Source: Bacteroidota bacterium (GTDB lineage Bacteria; Bacteroidota; Bacteroidia; Cytophagales; Cyclobacteriaceae). Taken from it: a stretch of DNA of 5,735 nt. The notes below the pieces were generated by a model. It had not been told where the DNA came from. It was given only the letters and a program-made list of their open reading frames with translations, and ran no database searches. Shown piece after piece: positions 1 to 5,735 of this stretch. Position 1 is the first letter of the stretch, and each line of letters starts with the position of its first letter. The translations under genes were made by a program, and so were the position numbers. The DNA lies in NCBI GenBank assembly GCA_023417955.1, contig JAEZDW010000438.1:1-5735 (forward strand), read 5' to 3'.

Positions 1-635
1 CATTGTTCCTGGGGACGCTTATCGTTACCGTTATTTATGTGAGTGCAAACATTATGTACACTGCCGTGCTGCCGCTGGAAGGAATTGCATTCGCTGAAAA
101 GGAACGCGTCGGCGTGGCGGCATCCAATGCAATTTTCGGTAACAGTGGCACTATCGTGATTGCACTCATGATCATGATTTCAACCTTTGGTTGTAACAAC
201 GGATTAATCCTTGCGGGTGCACGTGTTTACTACACGATGGCCAGAGACGGCGTATTCTTCCGGCAGGTAGGCGAGCTGAACAAGTTTTCAGTTCCCGGCA
301 AAGCACTTTGGATACAGTGTCTGCTTGCGTGTATTTGGTGCCTCAGCGGAAAATACGGTGACCTGCTTGATATGATTTCTTTGGGTGTTGTTGTCTTTTA
401 CATGCTGACCATCGTTGGCATATTCATATTACGTGTGAAACGACCGGATCTGCCGCGCCCTTACAAGGCATTTGGCTATCCTTTCCTGCCGATCATTTAC
501 CTGGTTATGGGTGGCGCGTTTTGTCTGCTGCTCGTGCGATTCAAACCCGATTACACCTGGCCTGGTATCATCATCACCCTTATTGGTATTCCGATTTACT
601 ACTTTGCGATGAACCGAAAGACGTCGGAATCATGA
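1..635 (+). CDS. APC-superfamily amino acid permease, C-terminal half (5' end outside window)
   Basis: Inner-membrane transporter that probably moves amino acids by antiport or proton symport; the substrate cannot be read from this fragment. The frame is open from the left edge (first whole codon at base 3), so the TTG there is not the start. About 210 residues are visible and hold six hydrophobic segments (near residues 1-22, 48-72, 100-117, 120-144, 160-178 and 184-203), matching TM7-12 of a 12-TM protein of roughly 450 residues. The loop after the second segment, GARVYYTMARDGVFF, is the typical cytoplasmic loop after TM8 in this superfamily, and the basic stretch RVKRPDLPRPYKAFGYP after the fourth segment is the usual TM10-11 loop. 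Positive charges therefore fall on the cytoplasmic side. The preceding STFGCNNG resembles the LAT/SteT-type branch. The stop overlaps the convergent reductase gene. The family is secure; the subfamily is a guess. Confidence 0.88.
   Translation, partial: LFLGTLIVTVIYVSANIMYTAVLPLEGIAFAEKERVGVAASNAIFGNSGTIVIALMIMISTFGCNNGLILAGARVYYTMARDGVFFRQVGELNKFSVPGKALWIQCLLACIWCLSGKYGDLLDMISLGVVVFYMLTIVGIFILRVKRPDLPRPYKAFGYPFLPIIYLVMGGAFCLLLVRFKPDYTWPGIIITLIGIPIYYFAMNRKTSES
630..635. other. Palindromic shared stop site of two convergent genes
   Basis: The six bases TCATGA are their own reverse complement. On the plus strand they read TCA TGA and end the permease; on the minus strand they read the same and end the reductase. 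Both proteins therefore finish with serine and a TGA stop, and the genes overlap by 6 bp. No intergenic space is left for a terminator, so each transcript must end inside the opposing gene. Confidence 0.9.
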
Positions 636-1541
636 CAGGCTCCGGTTACTGATTTGCGCGGCTAGAATGCTAAGGCCTTCATCCAAGGAACGAGGCTGAT
701 ATCCTAACTCGCGTTTTGCTTTATCAATAATAAATCCCGTGCGTGCCGGACGACGCGCAGGCTGCTTTAGAAATGCAGAATCAACCGGAGTGATTAATGA
801 TCGATCCAGCTTAAAATATTCCGCAGCCCGGATTGCGATATCGTACGGCGTTAACATTTCCTCTCCGGAAATATGGAAGATGCCGGTTGCATTTTTCCTG
901 AGTACACGCACGCATCCGTCGGCAAGGTCTTCTGCGAGTGTCGGCGTTCTGAACTGATCGTTAACTACATTGATTGGTTTGCCCTGTTCGAGGTTGTCCT
1001 TAACCCACAACACAATATTCGACCGACTTAAGTCCGGTGTTATGCCATAAACAAGTACGGTGCGAATGATGGCCCATGAAAGTTTGCTCTCAGAAACGAT
1101 GACTTCTGCCTCTGCTTTGCATTCGCCATAGAAATTGACAGGAGCAGGCGTTGCAGATTCATCAAGCGGACCGTGTTTGCCGTCAAAAATAAAATCGGTG
1201 GACAAGTATATGAACCGCGTTTCGTTTGCTTCGCACGCGCTTGTAAGGAACTTGACTGCATCGACATTGGTCTTACGACATCCTTCCGGGTCTTTTACAC
1301 ATAGGTCGACGTTCGTCATTGCCGCCGTATGAATCACCGCATCTGGTTTGTGCTTGTTCATTGCCGCAAAGACAGCATCGGCATCCGTGATGTCCATCGG
1401 GCAATACTTTACGTCCTGAAAGAATGGTACCGCGGACCGTCTTCCGGACGCGATGAGCTCAGCCTCCGGATCACTGTGCAAAAGCCTGATCAGTTTGTGA
1501 CCAAGTAAACCATTGGCGCCGGTGACGAGAACGTTCATCAC
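630..1541 (-). CDS. RmlD-like SDR family sugar-nucleotide reductase (dTDP-4-dehydrorhamnose reductase family)
   Basis: Extended short-chain dehydrogenase of the RmlD type, expected to reduce a 4-keto sugar nucleotide such as dTDP-4-dehydro-L-rhamnose with NAD(P)H in the cytoplasm. An N-terminal Rossmann motif TGANGLLG (G8, G11, G14) binds the cofactor, followed by HTAAMTNVDLC (71-81), STDFIFDG (114-121, the usual STDYVFDG) and the catalytic pair Y138-x3-K142. The C-terminal RPARTGFIIDKAKRELGY (264-281) is the usual substrate-domain ending. The length of 303 residues is normal. The first two codons are GTG (1541) and ATG (1538). An AAGG over the upstream stop lies 7 bases from the GTG and 10 from the ATG, so either start is possible. 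It follows the isomerase by about 10 bp and is probably co-transcribed with it. No other rml gene is visible, so assignment as true RmlD rather than a related reductase is uncertain. Confidence 0.85.
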   Translation of the reverse strand: MMNVLVTGANGLLGHKLIRLLHSDPEAELIASGRRSAVPFFQDVKYCPMDITDADAVFAAMNKHKPDAVIHTAAMTNVDLCVKDPEGCRKTNVDAVKFLTSACEANETRFIYLSTDFIFDGKHGPLDESATPAPVNFYGECKAEAEVIVSESKLSWAIIRTVLVYGITPDLSRSNIVLWVKDNLEQGKPINVVNDQFRTPTLAEDLADGCVRVLRKNATGIFHISGEEMLTPYDIAIRAAEYFKLDRSLITPVDSAFLKQPARRPARTGFIIDKAKRELGYQPRSLDEGLSILAAQISNRSLS

Positions 1542-1550
1542 ACAACTGCC

Positions 1551-2423
1551 TTAGTTCTTTTCCTTAACAGGATATTTATACCCGAATTCTTTTTCGATTT
1601 TCTTGCGCGTCTTTTCTTCTACTTTCACAGACATACGGATATCTTCAACAGGTCGGTTCCCCTCATTGGTTGGCTGCGCGGCTATCTTGTCGATCACATC
1701 AAGGCCTTTGATTATTCTTCCAAACACGGTGTACTGTCCATCAAGATGCGGGGCGCCGCCGGTAGCCGTATACAACTCAAGACGCTCAGGAGAAATTTCC
1801 TTTTCAGCGACGATTCCGGTTTCCTTTTCGACGCGCGGACGCAGCTCCTGTAAGTAAGCTTCATATGCCTGGCGATTTCGCGTTTGATAGAATTGCATGA
1901 TGGTGTCGTACGCCGGCTTGTTATCAGGATTTTCGAAGAACTGCTGCATCGCCATGTTGAACTTCTGCTCATCAAACTTCAGTTCTTCCTCGGTAAATTT
2001 TTTGCCTTGAACAATGTAAAACTGACTTCCGCTCGATGCCTTTTCCGGATTCTGTGTGTCGCCAAGGCGCGCTGCAGAAAGGGCTCCCTTTCCATGAAAA
2101 AACGTCGGGACAAATTCTGCATCGATAGTGTAACCCGGACCACCCATTCCAAGGGGCTGCCCCGGTGAGGCAGTTTTCGAATCAGGATCACCGCCCTGAA
2201 TCATAAATTCCTCTATGACGCGGTGAAAAAGCAGGCTGTCGTAAAACCCTTCTTTCGCCAGCTTGATAAAGTTGGCTTTATGCTTTGGAGTTTCATCGAA
2301 AAGTATGGCAACCATGTCGCCGTATTTTGTGCTGATAGTGATAACGTGATCCGTCTTTTGAGCGCAGGCCACCATCATCAGGAAAATGACAAAGAGAGGT
2401 AATAGCTTGAACGTTTTTCTCAT
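1551..2423 (-). CDS. Cyclophilin-type peptidyl-prolyl cis-trans isomerase, predicted lipoprotein
   Basis: Catalyses cis-trans isomerisation of prolyl bonds, probably assisting protein folding in the periplasm or at the membrane. I start it at ATG 2423 (290 residues). AAGGAA lies 6 bases upstream, a promoter overlaps the extra codons of any longer version, and this start leads straight into a signal peptide: basic MRK, a hydrophobic stretch, then MMVAC with Cys20 as the likely lipidated residue (the -3 position is Met, a weak lipobox). The cyclophilin core includes FHRVIEEFMIQGGDP (66-80), carrying the equivalents of catalytic Arg55, Phe60, Met61 and Gln63 of human CypA, then GSQFYI (132-137) and LDGQYTVFGRI (227-237). 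The CypA positions Phe113, Trp121 and His126 appear as Tyr, His and Tyr. An insert of about 80 charged, probably helical residues (about 138-224) separates the last two motifs. The family is secure; the lipoprotein call is likely. Confidence 0.9.
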   Translation of the reverse strand: MRKTFKLLPLFVIFLMMVACAQKTDHVITISTKYGDMVAILFDETPKHKANFIKLAKEGFYDSLLFHRVIEEFMIQGGDPDSKTASPGQPLGMGGPGYTIDAEFVPTFFHGKGALSAARLGDTQNPEKASSGSQFYIVQGKKFTEEELKFDEQKFNMAMQQFFENPDNKPAYDTIMQFYQTRNRQAYEAYLQELRPRVEKETGIVAEKEISPERLELYTATGGAPHLDGQYTVFGRIIKGLDVIDKIAAQPTNEGNRPVEDIRMSVKVEEKTRKKIEKEFGYKYPVKEKN

Positions 2424-2429
2424 GGGAAG

Positions 2430-2435
2430 TTCCTT
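2430..2435 (-). promoter_or_regulatory. Ribosome binding site deciding the isomerase start
   Basis: Read on the minus strand, AAGGAA lies 6 bases before the ATG at 2423. It is the clearest Shine-Dalgarno-like sequence in the window and supports that start over the in-frame TTG at 2447, which lies inside the promoter -10 element. Confidence 0.6.
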
Positions 2436-2444
2436 TTTGGAAAG

Positions 2445-2475
2445 CAAATATAGAAATATCCGGGAAGCGTGTCAG
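2445..2475 (-). promoter_or_regulatory. Predicted promoter for the isomerase (and probably the reductase)
   Basis: On the minus strand CTGACA (2475-2470) is followed, after exactly 17 bases, by TATATTTG (2452-2445). The second element fits the Bacteroidota primary-sigma -7 consensus TAnnTTTG perfectly; its first six bases also match the E. coli -10 at five of six positions, and CTGACA matches the -35 at five of six. The upstream element overlaps the hemC stop codon. Transcription should begin near 2440, leaving a leader of about 17 nt that contains the AAGGAA ribosome binding site. This is a prediction by pattern only. Confidence 0.6.
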
Positions 2476-3407
2476 GATGGCATTTGTTCCCTTATTTTCT
2501 TTAAGATCTCAGCTCCGCCATTTTGAAGTACTTCACGGCCTACGGTCTCACCTAATTCGCGCCCGTCTTCGGGTGAGCCGGATCGTTTAATTTTAACGAT
2601 TTCCTTCCCGTCCAGAGAAATTATGCCCGCCTTTAAGGTGATCAGATTTTCCTCCCAATGGGCATATCCGAATGAAGGAATGCTGCACCCACCCTGAAGC
2701 GTTTTCAAAAAAGCACGCTCGGCGCGAAGACAATCTTCCGTTGCCGGATGATTTACCCAGCGTTCGATGACTTCCTTCTTGCGGTAATCAAGTTTCTTGT
2801 GACATTCAACGGCAATGCTTCCCTGCCCAACAGGTGGAACAAAGTAGCTTGTTTCTATACGGTCCAGGATCATATGGTCATACCCCATACGATGTACTCC
2901 GGCGTAAGCAAGTAGCAACGCGTCGCATTCACCTGCCTCGAGCTTTGCAATACGTGTCTGTAAATTACCCCGGACAGATACCGGCTCTGCGTGCGGATAA
3001 AAATGTTTCAGAAACGCAATGCGACGGGTAGATGACGTACCTATGCGAAAGTGTTCCTCTTTCCTGAGGTCGAGGTCTTTTCGAAAGCCCAGCAAAACAT
3101 CGTTTACAATTTCGCGCTCGGTAAACGCGAGCAGCTCAAGGTCGTCGTGAAGATCAGATGAGAGGTCTTTCGCACTGTGAACAGCGATGTCGATGGTGCC
3201 TTGCAGAAGCATTTCTTCAATCTCCTCTGTGAAAACACCTTTGCTTCCGATCTTGGAAATACTCACATCAAGGATTTTGTCGCCGCGTGTTTCCATCGGA
3301 TGAATCTCCGTACGATATCCAGACGGATGAATCAGACTGGCAACGTGTTCTGCCTGCCACATGGCAAGTTTGCTGGCGCGGGTTCCGATACGGATTACTT
3401 TATCCAT
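2472..3407 (-). CDS. hemC: Hydroxymethylbilane synthase (porphobilinogen deaminase)
   Basis: Condenses four porphobilinogen molecules into the linear tetrapyrrole hydroxymethylbilane in heme synthesis; cytoplasmic. The hallmarks are in order: RIGTRASKLAMWQAE (6-20), KGVFTEEIEEMLL (56-68), AVHSAKDL (75-82) with the lysine and catalytic aspartate (Asp81, equivalent to E. coli Asp84), GTSSTRR (123-129), the substrate-binding VRGNLQTRIAKL (145-156), VGQG (193-196), and LQGGCSIP (237-244), whose Cys241 carries the dipyrromethane cofactor (Cys242 in E. coli). The length of 311 residues is normal and no key residue is missing. The ATG at 3407 overlaps the end of the delta' gene by 8 bp and has no evident Shine-Dalgarno sequence, so translation is probably coupled to the gene upstream. 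No other hem gene is in the window. Confidence 0.97.
   Translation of the reverse strand: MDKVIRIGTRASKLAMWQAEHVASLIHPSGYRTEIHPMETRGDKILDVSISKIGSKGVFTEEIEEMLLQGTIDIAVHSAKDLSSDLHDDLELLAFTEREIVNDVLLGFRKDLDLRKEEHFRIGTSSTRRIAFLKHFYPHAEPVSVRGNLQTRIAKLEAGECDALLLAYAGVHRMGYDHMILDRIETSYFVPPVGQGSIAVECHKKLDYRKKEVIERWVNHPATEDCLRAERAFLKTLQGGCSIPSFGYAHWEENLITLKAGIISLDGKEIVKIKRSGSPEDGRELGETVGREVLQNGGAEILKKIREQMPS
3400..3407 (-). other. Stop/start overlap of the delta' gene and hemC
   Basis: The minus strand reads ATGGATAA here: ATG GAT AA begins hemC, while AAT GGA TAA ends delta'. The hemC frame is shifted by one base relative to delta'. An A7 run (3413-3407) ends in the A of the hemC start codon. The arrangement suggests termination-reinitiation coupling. 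Confidence 0.85.
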
Positions 3408-4539
3408 TTTTTTCAGCAGGGCTTAATGTTTTTGATAGTTGCAGCGACAAATCCAGGAAAGTCATCTTTGCGCTGGCATTTCGTTCGAGATGGTAGCTGG
3501 CATCGTTGATGAGTTTGAATGACTTCTCAATTTTGTCAGCGGTCATGACATTACTGAATCGCTGAACAAAATTCCTTTCTTCGCCACGTGTCCGGTTAAT
3601 GTTCTCAGCACCTGCCAAATGCAGCATTGTCTCCCGCAGCATGTTGATGCTGTATTGCATGAGATTACGCTGACTTAGCTTGTCCAGAGCGTGATATTGA
3701 TCCGCCATTGAAACCAGAATACCATATTTCTTCTCATAACATGCGCGCATCCACTCCGCAAACTGTTGTGAGTTGTTGTCTTCTTCTTTTTCCAGAAGTC
3801 TGGCCGCAAGCGCGAGGTTTCCATCTGCGAGGTGCGCAATTTTCGAAGCACGGTCAGGGTCGATCTTAAACTTTTCAACCAGGTATTGTTCGGTCTCAGC
3901 ATCATCCAATAGCGGAACCGTTACAATCTGTGTTCGTGAAATAATCGTAGGCAACAGCCGGTCCGGAGCATTCGAAACCAGCACAAAGAATGTTTGTGGC
4001 GGCGGTTCTTCCAGTATCTTCAGAATTCCATTCGCTGCCGATGGATGCATCAACTCCGGCTGCCAGATGATCATTACCTTGTACGGACTCTCGAACGGCT
4101 TCAGCGAAAGCGCCTTAACAATTTCCCTGCTCTCTTCGCGTGAGATTAACGCAAGCTTGTCTTCGCCACCGTAAAAATTTGTCCAGTCGTCAAGCGATCC
4201 AAATGGATTTTCTGTCAGGAAAGACCGCCATGACTTTAGAATCTCAGCCTTAAAGCGGTCTTCGTCCTTGTCGTTCTTGACGTTACTTAACGGAAAAACG
4301 AAATGTGTGTCTGGATGTATGAACTTCGCATTTTTGGAACACGCAGGGCAGGTTCCGCAAGCGTCGTCATCGTTTCGGTTTACGCAATGCAGATAGTTCG
4401 CAAACGCGAGCGCCATCGGCAGGTTCAATGCACCTTCCGGCCCCACAAATAACTGAGCGTGCGCAATGTGATTGCTTTTTACCGCTTCGGTAAGAACTTT
4501 TTTCACCTCGGCGGAGCCGGGTATGGAAGAAAAATTCAT
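3400..4539 (-). CDS. holB: DNA polymerase III subunit delta' (clamp-loader subunit)
   Basis: Subunit of the clamp loader that places the beta sliding clamp on primed DNA. The N-terminal AAA+ fold contains HAQLFVGPEG (27-36), a four-cysteine zinc module (C52-x8-C61-x2-C64-x2-C67), ILKILEEPP (172-180) and ISRTQ (200-204). The P-loop is degenerate: after GPEG the expected GK(T/S) is replaced by ALNL, as expected for delta', which does not hydrolyse ATP; this separates it from DnaX (tau/gamma). The SRC sensor motif reads SRT. About 40 residues between the zinc module and the LEEPP region (about 85-125) are longer than in E. coli delta'. At 379 residues it is slightly long for the family. The ATG at 4539 lacks a clear ribosome binding site. 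It overlaps hemC and follows the GlmU-like gene by 65 bp. The symbol holB rests on family resemblance. Confidence 0.88.
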   Translation of the reverse strand: MNFSSIPGSAEVKKVLTEAVKSNHIAHAQLFVGPEGALNLPMALAFANYLHCVNRNDDDACGTCPACSKNAKFIHPDTHFVFPLSNVKNDKDEDRFKAEILKSWRSFLTENPFGSLDDWTNFYGGEDKLALISREESREIVKALSLKPFESPYKVMIIWQPELMHPSAANGILKILEEPPPQTFFVLVSNAPDRLLPTIISRTQIVTVPLLDDAETEQYLVEKFKIDPDRASKIAHLADGNLALAARLLEKEEDNNSQQFAEWMRACYEKKYGILVSMADQYHALDKLSQRNLMQYSINMLRETMLHLAGAENINRTRGEERNFVQRFSNVMTADKIEKSFKLINDASYHLERNASAKMTFLDLSLQLSKTLSPAEKNG

Positions 4540-4559
4540 AAGGGCTGAAAGTATTTAGC

Positions 4560-4582
4560 ATTCCCTGTTTTTCCAAGGGAAT
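4560..4582. repeat. Short inverted repeat in the GlmU-like/delta' gap
   Basis: ATTCCCT (4560-4566) and AGGGAAT (4576-4582) form a perfect 7-bp stem with a 9-base loop in the 65-bp gap. On the transcribed minus strand no T-run follows the stem, so it does not look like a standard intrinsic terminator. It could be a weak attenuator, an RNA stability element, an operator, or chance. I see no convincing promoter in this gap; the nearest candidate (TTG at 4576-4574, TACTTTCA at 4553-4546) matches poorly. Confidence 0.35.
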
Positions 4583-4604
4583 TCATATACACCATCAAAA
4601 AGAT

Positions 4605-5735
4605 TCAACGACTTGCCGAATCCCAGCTACGCAGGGGCCGGCTTGCTTCAAAGATGTGCGTAATTATCTCGCGGTCCTCAGGAGTAAGGCGAACGTTCCG
4701 CCGCTGCATCGCCCTTTCCGCAGTCTCAATTGCTTTTTCAAGTGCAAAAGTCTGATGGCCCTCGCTTCCGCCCCAGAAAAACGGGGGAATGTAGCACCGT
4801 TGATAGCCGCCACCAAAGACAACGGAAAATGCATCAGCAACGGTCGCGGTATTGAACATCGTATTAATGCCGCTCTTGGCGTGGTCGCCCATCATTAACC
4901 CACAGAATTGCAACGTCGTTTTTACAAACCTGCCTTCTGCGTGGTCCCAGGCCTTCACGGTGTCGTAATTGTTTTTCATGTTCGACGTATTCGTGTCGGC
5001 ACCGAGATTACACCATTCACCAAGGACCGAGTTGCCCATGAAGCCGTCGTGTGACTTGTTCGAGTATCCAAATACAACGGAATTGCTGATCTCACCACCA
5101 ATCTTGGAATACGGTCCGAGCGTGGTATCACCGCGGACTTTCGCACCCATATTCAATTGCGCACCTTCGCACAAGGCGAACGATCCCCGAATGACAGCTC
5201 CTTCCTGGATGACACTGTTCTTGCCAAGGTAAATCGGACCTGACTCAGCATTAAGTGTCGCATCGCGAATTTCAACACCTTCTTCTATAAAAATGTCGGC
5301 CGGGTTGTAAACTTTCGTATAGGGATCGGTAATAGGTTGTGACTGCCGTCCTGCAGTTACAAGCGGGAGGTCGGCTTTAATCTGCTGCGCGTTCTCCTGG
5401 AAGATTTTCCATCTCACGTCAATAACGGTCAACGGTTTCTCATAGTTGACGATGTTACCTTCCGTCATCGTGCCCGAAGGCTGGTTTGCTGCGATCAGTA
5501 AGTCGCCTTTTACGAGGTAGTATCCGACAGGAAGAGCCTTGATAGTGTCCACGAGATCCTGATCCGGGCAGACTGCACCGTTTACGAGGAGGTTGTTGTT
5601 CGTGGAAACAACAGGAAACTTCTTCTGGAGGTATTCGGGTGTCTGGTATGAGGGTGTGGTTTTCATCCAGAGGGCCCACTTTTGGTCGATGGTAAGTATG
5701 CCAACCCTGATCTTCGAAACCGGTCTGGTGTAAGT
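4605..5735 (-). CDS. GlmU-like putative sugar nucleotidyltransferase/acetyltransferase of Bacteroidota type (N-terminus outside window)
   Basis: Probable UDP-GlcNAc-forming enzyme (GlcN-1-P acetyltransferase plus uridylyltransferase) feeding peptidoglycan and envelope sugars; cytoplasmic. The frame stays open upstream of the Met codon at 5666 to the right edge, adding 23 residues beginning TYTRPVSKIRVGI. This is the recognisable early motif of the family and replaces the classical GlmU pattern, so the Met at 5666 is internal. Counting from the edge, 376 residues are visible; perhaps 15-20 are missing. An N-terminal nucleotidyltransferase-like domain is followed by a left-handed beta-helix of hexapeptide repeats (about 147-313, with IQEGAVIRG and MGAKVRGDTTLG turns). 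NKSHDGFMG (226-234) and NMKNNY (252-257) resemble the acetyltransferase active site of GlmU, with His229 the likely base. It is the first visible gene of the minus-strand run. The family is confident; the exact substrates come from family knowledge, not from this sequence. Confidence 0.85.
   Translation of the reverse strand, partial: TYTRPVSKIRVGILTIDQKWALWMKTTPSYQTPEYLQKKFPVVSTNNNLLVNGAVCPDQDLVDTIKALPVGYYLVKGDLLIAANQPSGTMTEGNIVNYEKPLTVIDVRWKIFQENAQQIKADLPLVTAGRQSQPITDPYTKVYNPADIFIEEGVEIRDATLNAESGPIYLGKNSVIQEGAVIRGSFALCEGAQLNMGAKVRGDTTLGPYSKIGGEISNSVVFGYSNKSHDGFMGNSVLGEWCNLGADTNTSNMKNNYDTVKAWDHAEGRFVKTTLQFCGLMMGDHAKSGINTMFNTATVADAFSVVFGGGYQRCYIPPFFWGGSEGHQTFALEKAIETAERAMQRRNVRLTPEDREIITHIFEASRPLRSWDSASR

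Noticed and set aside
3..5. TTG at the left edge as start of the permease
   Set aside because: The protein would begin in the middle of an APC permease, with only six of the usual twelve membrane segments; the gene is cut by the window.
636..720. Terminator just past the permease stop
   Set aside because: This is coding sequence of the reductase; only a weak 5-bp pairing (AATCA/TGATT) is seen and no T-run follows.
1884..2168. 94-codon plus-strand open frame opposite the cyclophilin
   Set aside because: Antisense shadow of a conserved gene, with no domain or start signal.
2424..2447. Eight-codon N-terminal extension of the isomerase from TTG 2447
   Set aside because: The TTG falls inside the predicted -10 element, and the ATG at 2423 has a ribosome binding site and leads directly into a signal peptide.
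3773..4174. 133-codon open frame on the plus strand
   Set aside because: It lies wholly antisense to the well-supported delta' gene, is rich in Ser and Arg as expected for a reverse-frame shadow, and has no recognisable motif or ribosome binding site.
4546..4576. Promoter before the delta' gene (TTG, then TACTTTCA 20 bases later)
   Set aside because: Two mismatches in the -7 element, and the predicted start would leave almost no leader before the ATG.
1..5735. A novel defence, mobile or biosynthetic system
   Set aside because: Every gene belongs to a known housekeeping or transporter family, packing is tight, and no repeats, recombinases, toxin-antitoxin pairs or change in base use were seen.

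Overview
The window looks like ordinary core chromosome of a Bacteroidota bacterium, probably a Cytophagia- or Chitinophagia-like lineage (the class is inference). Four things point there: a GlmU-like protein of the type found in Bacteroidota in place of classical GlmU, a cyclophilin lipoprotein with a long helical insert, few clear Shine-Dalgarno sequences, and one promoter with an exact TAnnTTTG element. I see no rRNA, tRNA, CRISPR array, insertion sequence, phage gene or other sign of mobile DNA.

Layout from left to right. The left edge cuts into the last half (six membrane segments) of an APC-superfamily amino acid permease on the plus strand. It meets, tail to tail, a block of five minus-strand genes that fills the rest of the window. 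In transcription order (right to left) these are: a GlmU-like sugar nucleotidyltransferase/acetyltransferase whose N-terminus lies beyond the right edge, DNA polymerase III delta' (clamp loader), hemC (hydroxymethylbilane synthase), a cyclophilin-type peptidyl-prolyl isomerase lipoprotein, and an RmlD-like NAD(P)-dependent sugar-nucleotide reductase.

The genes are tightly packed. The delta' stop and hemC start overlap by 8 bp, the isomerase and reductase are about 10 bp apart, and the permease and reductase overlap by 6 bp through the palindrome TCATGA, which supplies both stop codons. The only gaps are 65 bp (GlmU-like to delta') and 48 bp (hemC to isomerase). The 48-bp gap holds a convincing promoter, so the five genes are probably at least two transcription units: GlmU-like/delta'/hemC, and isomerase/reductase, with read-through possible.

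The products serve different housekeeping tasks: cell-wall precursor supply, replication, tetrapyrrole synthesis, envelope protein folding and deoxysugar synthesis. The cluster looks like a compact housekeeping run, not one dedicated pathway. I found no undescribed system. The points most worth a second look are the GlmU replacement, the cyclophilin insert, the internal promoter that fixes a start codon, and the two overlapping gene junctions.
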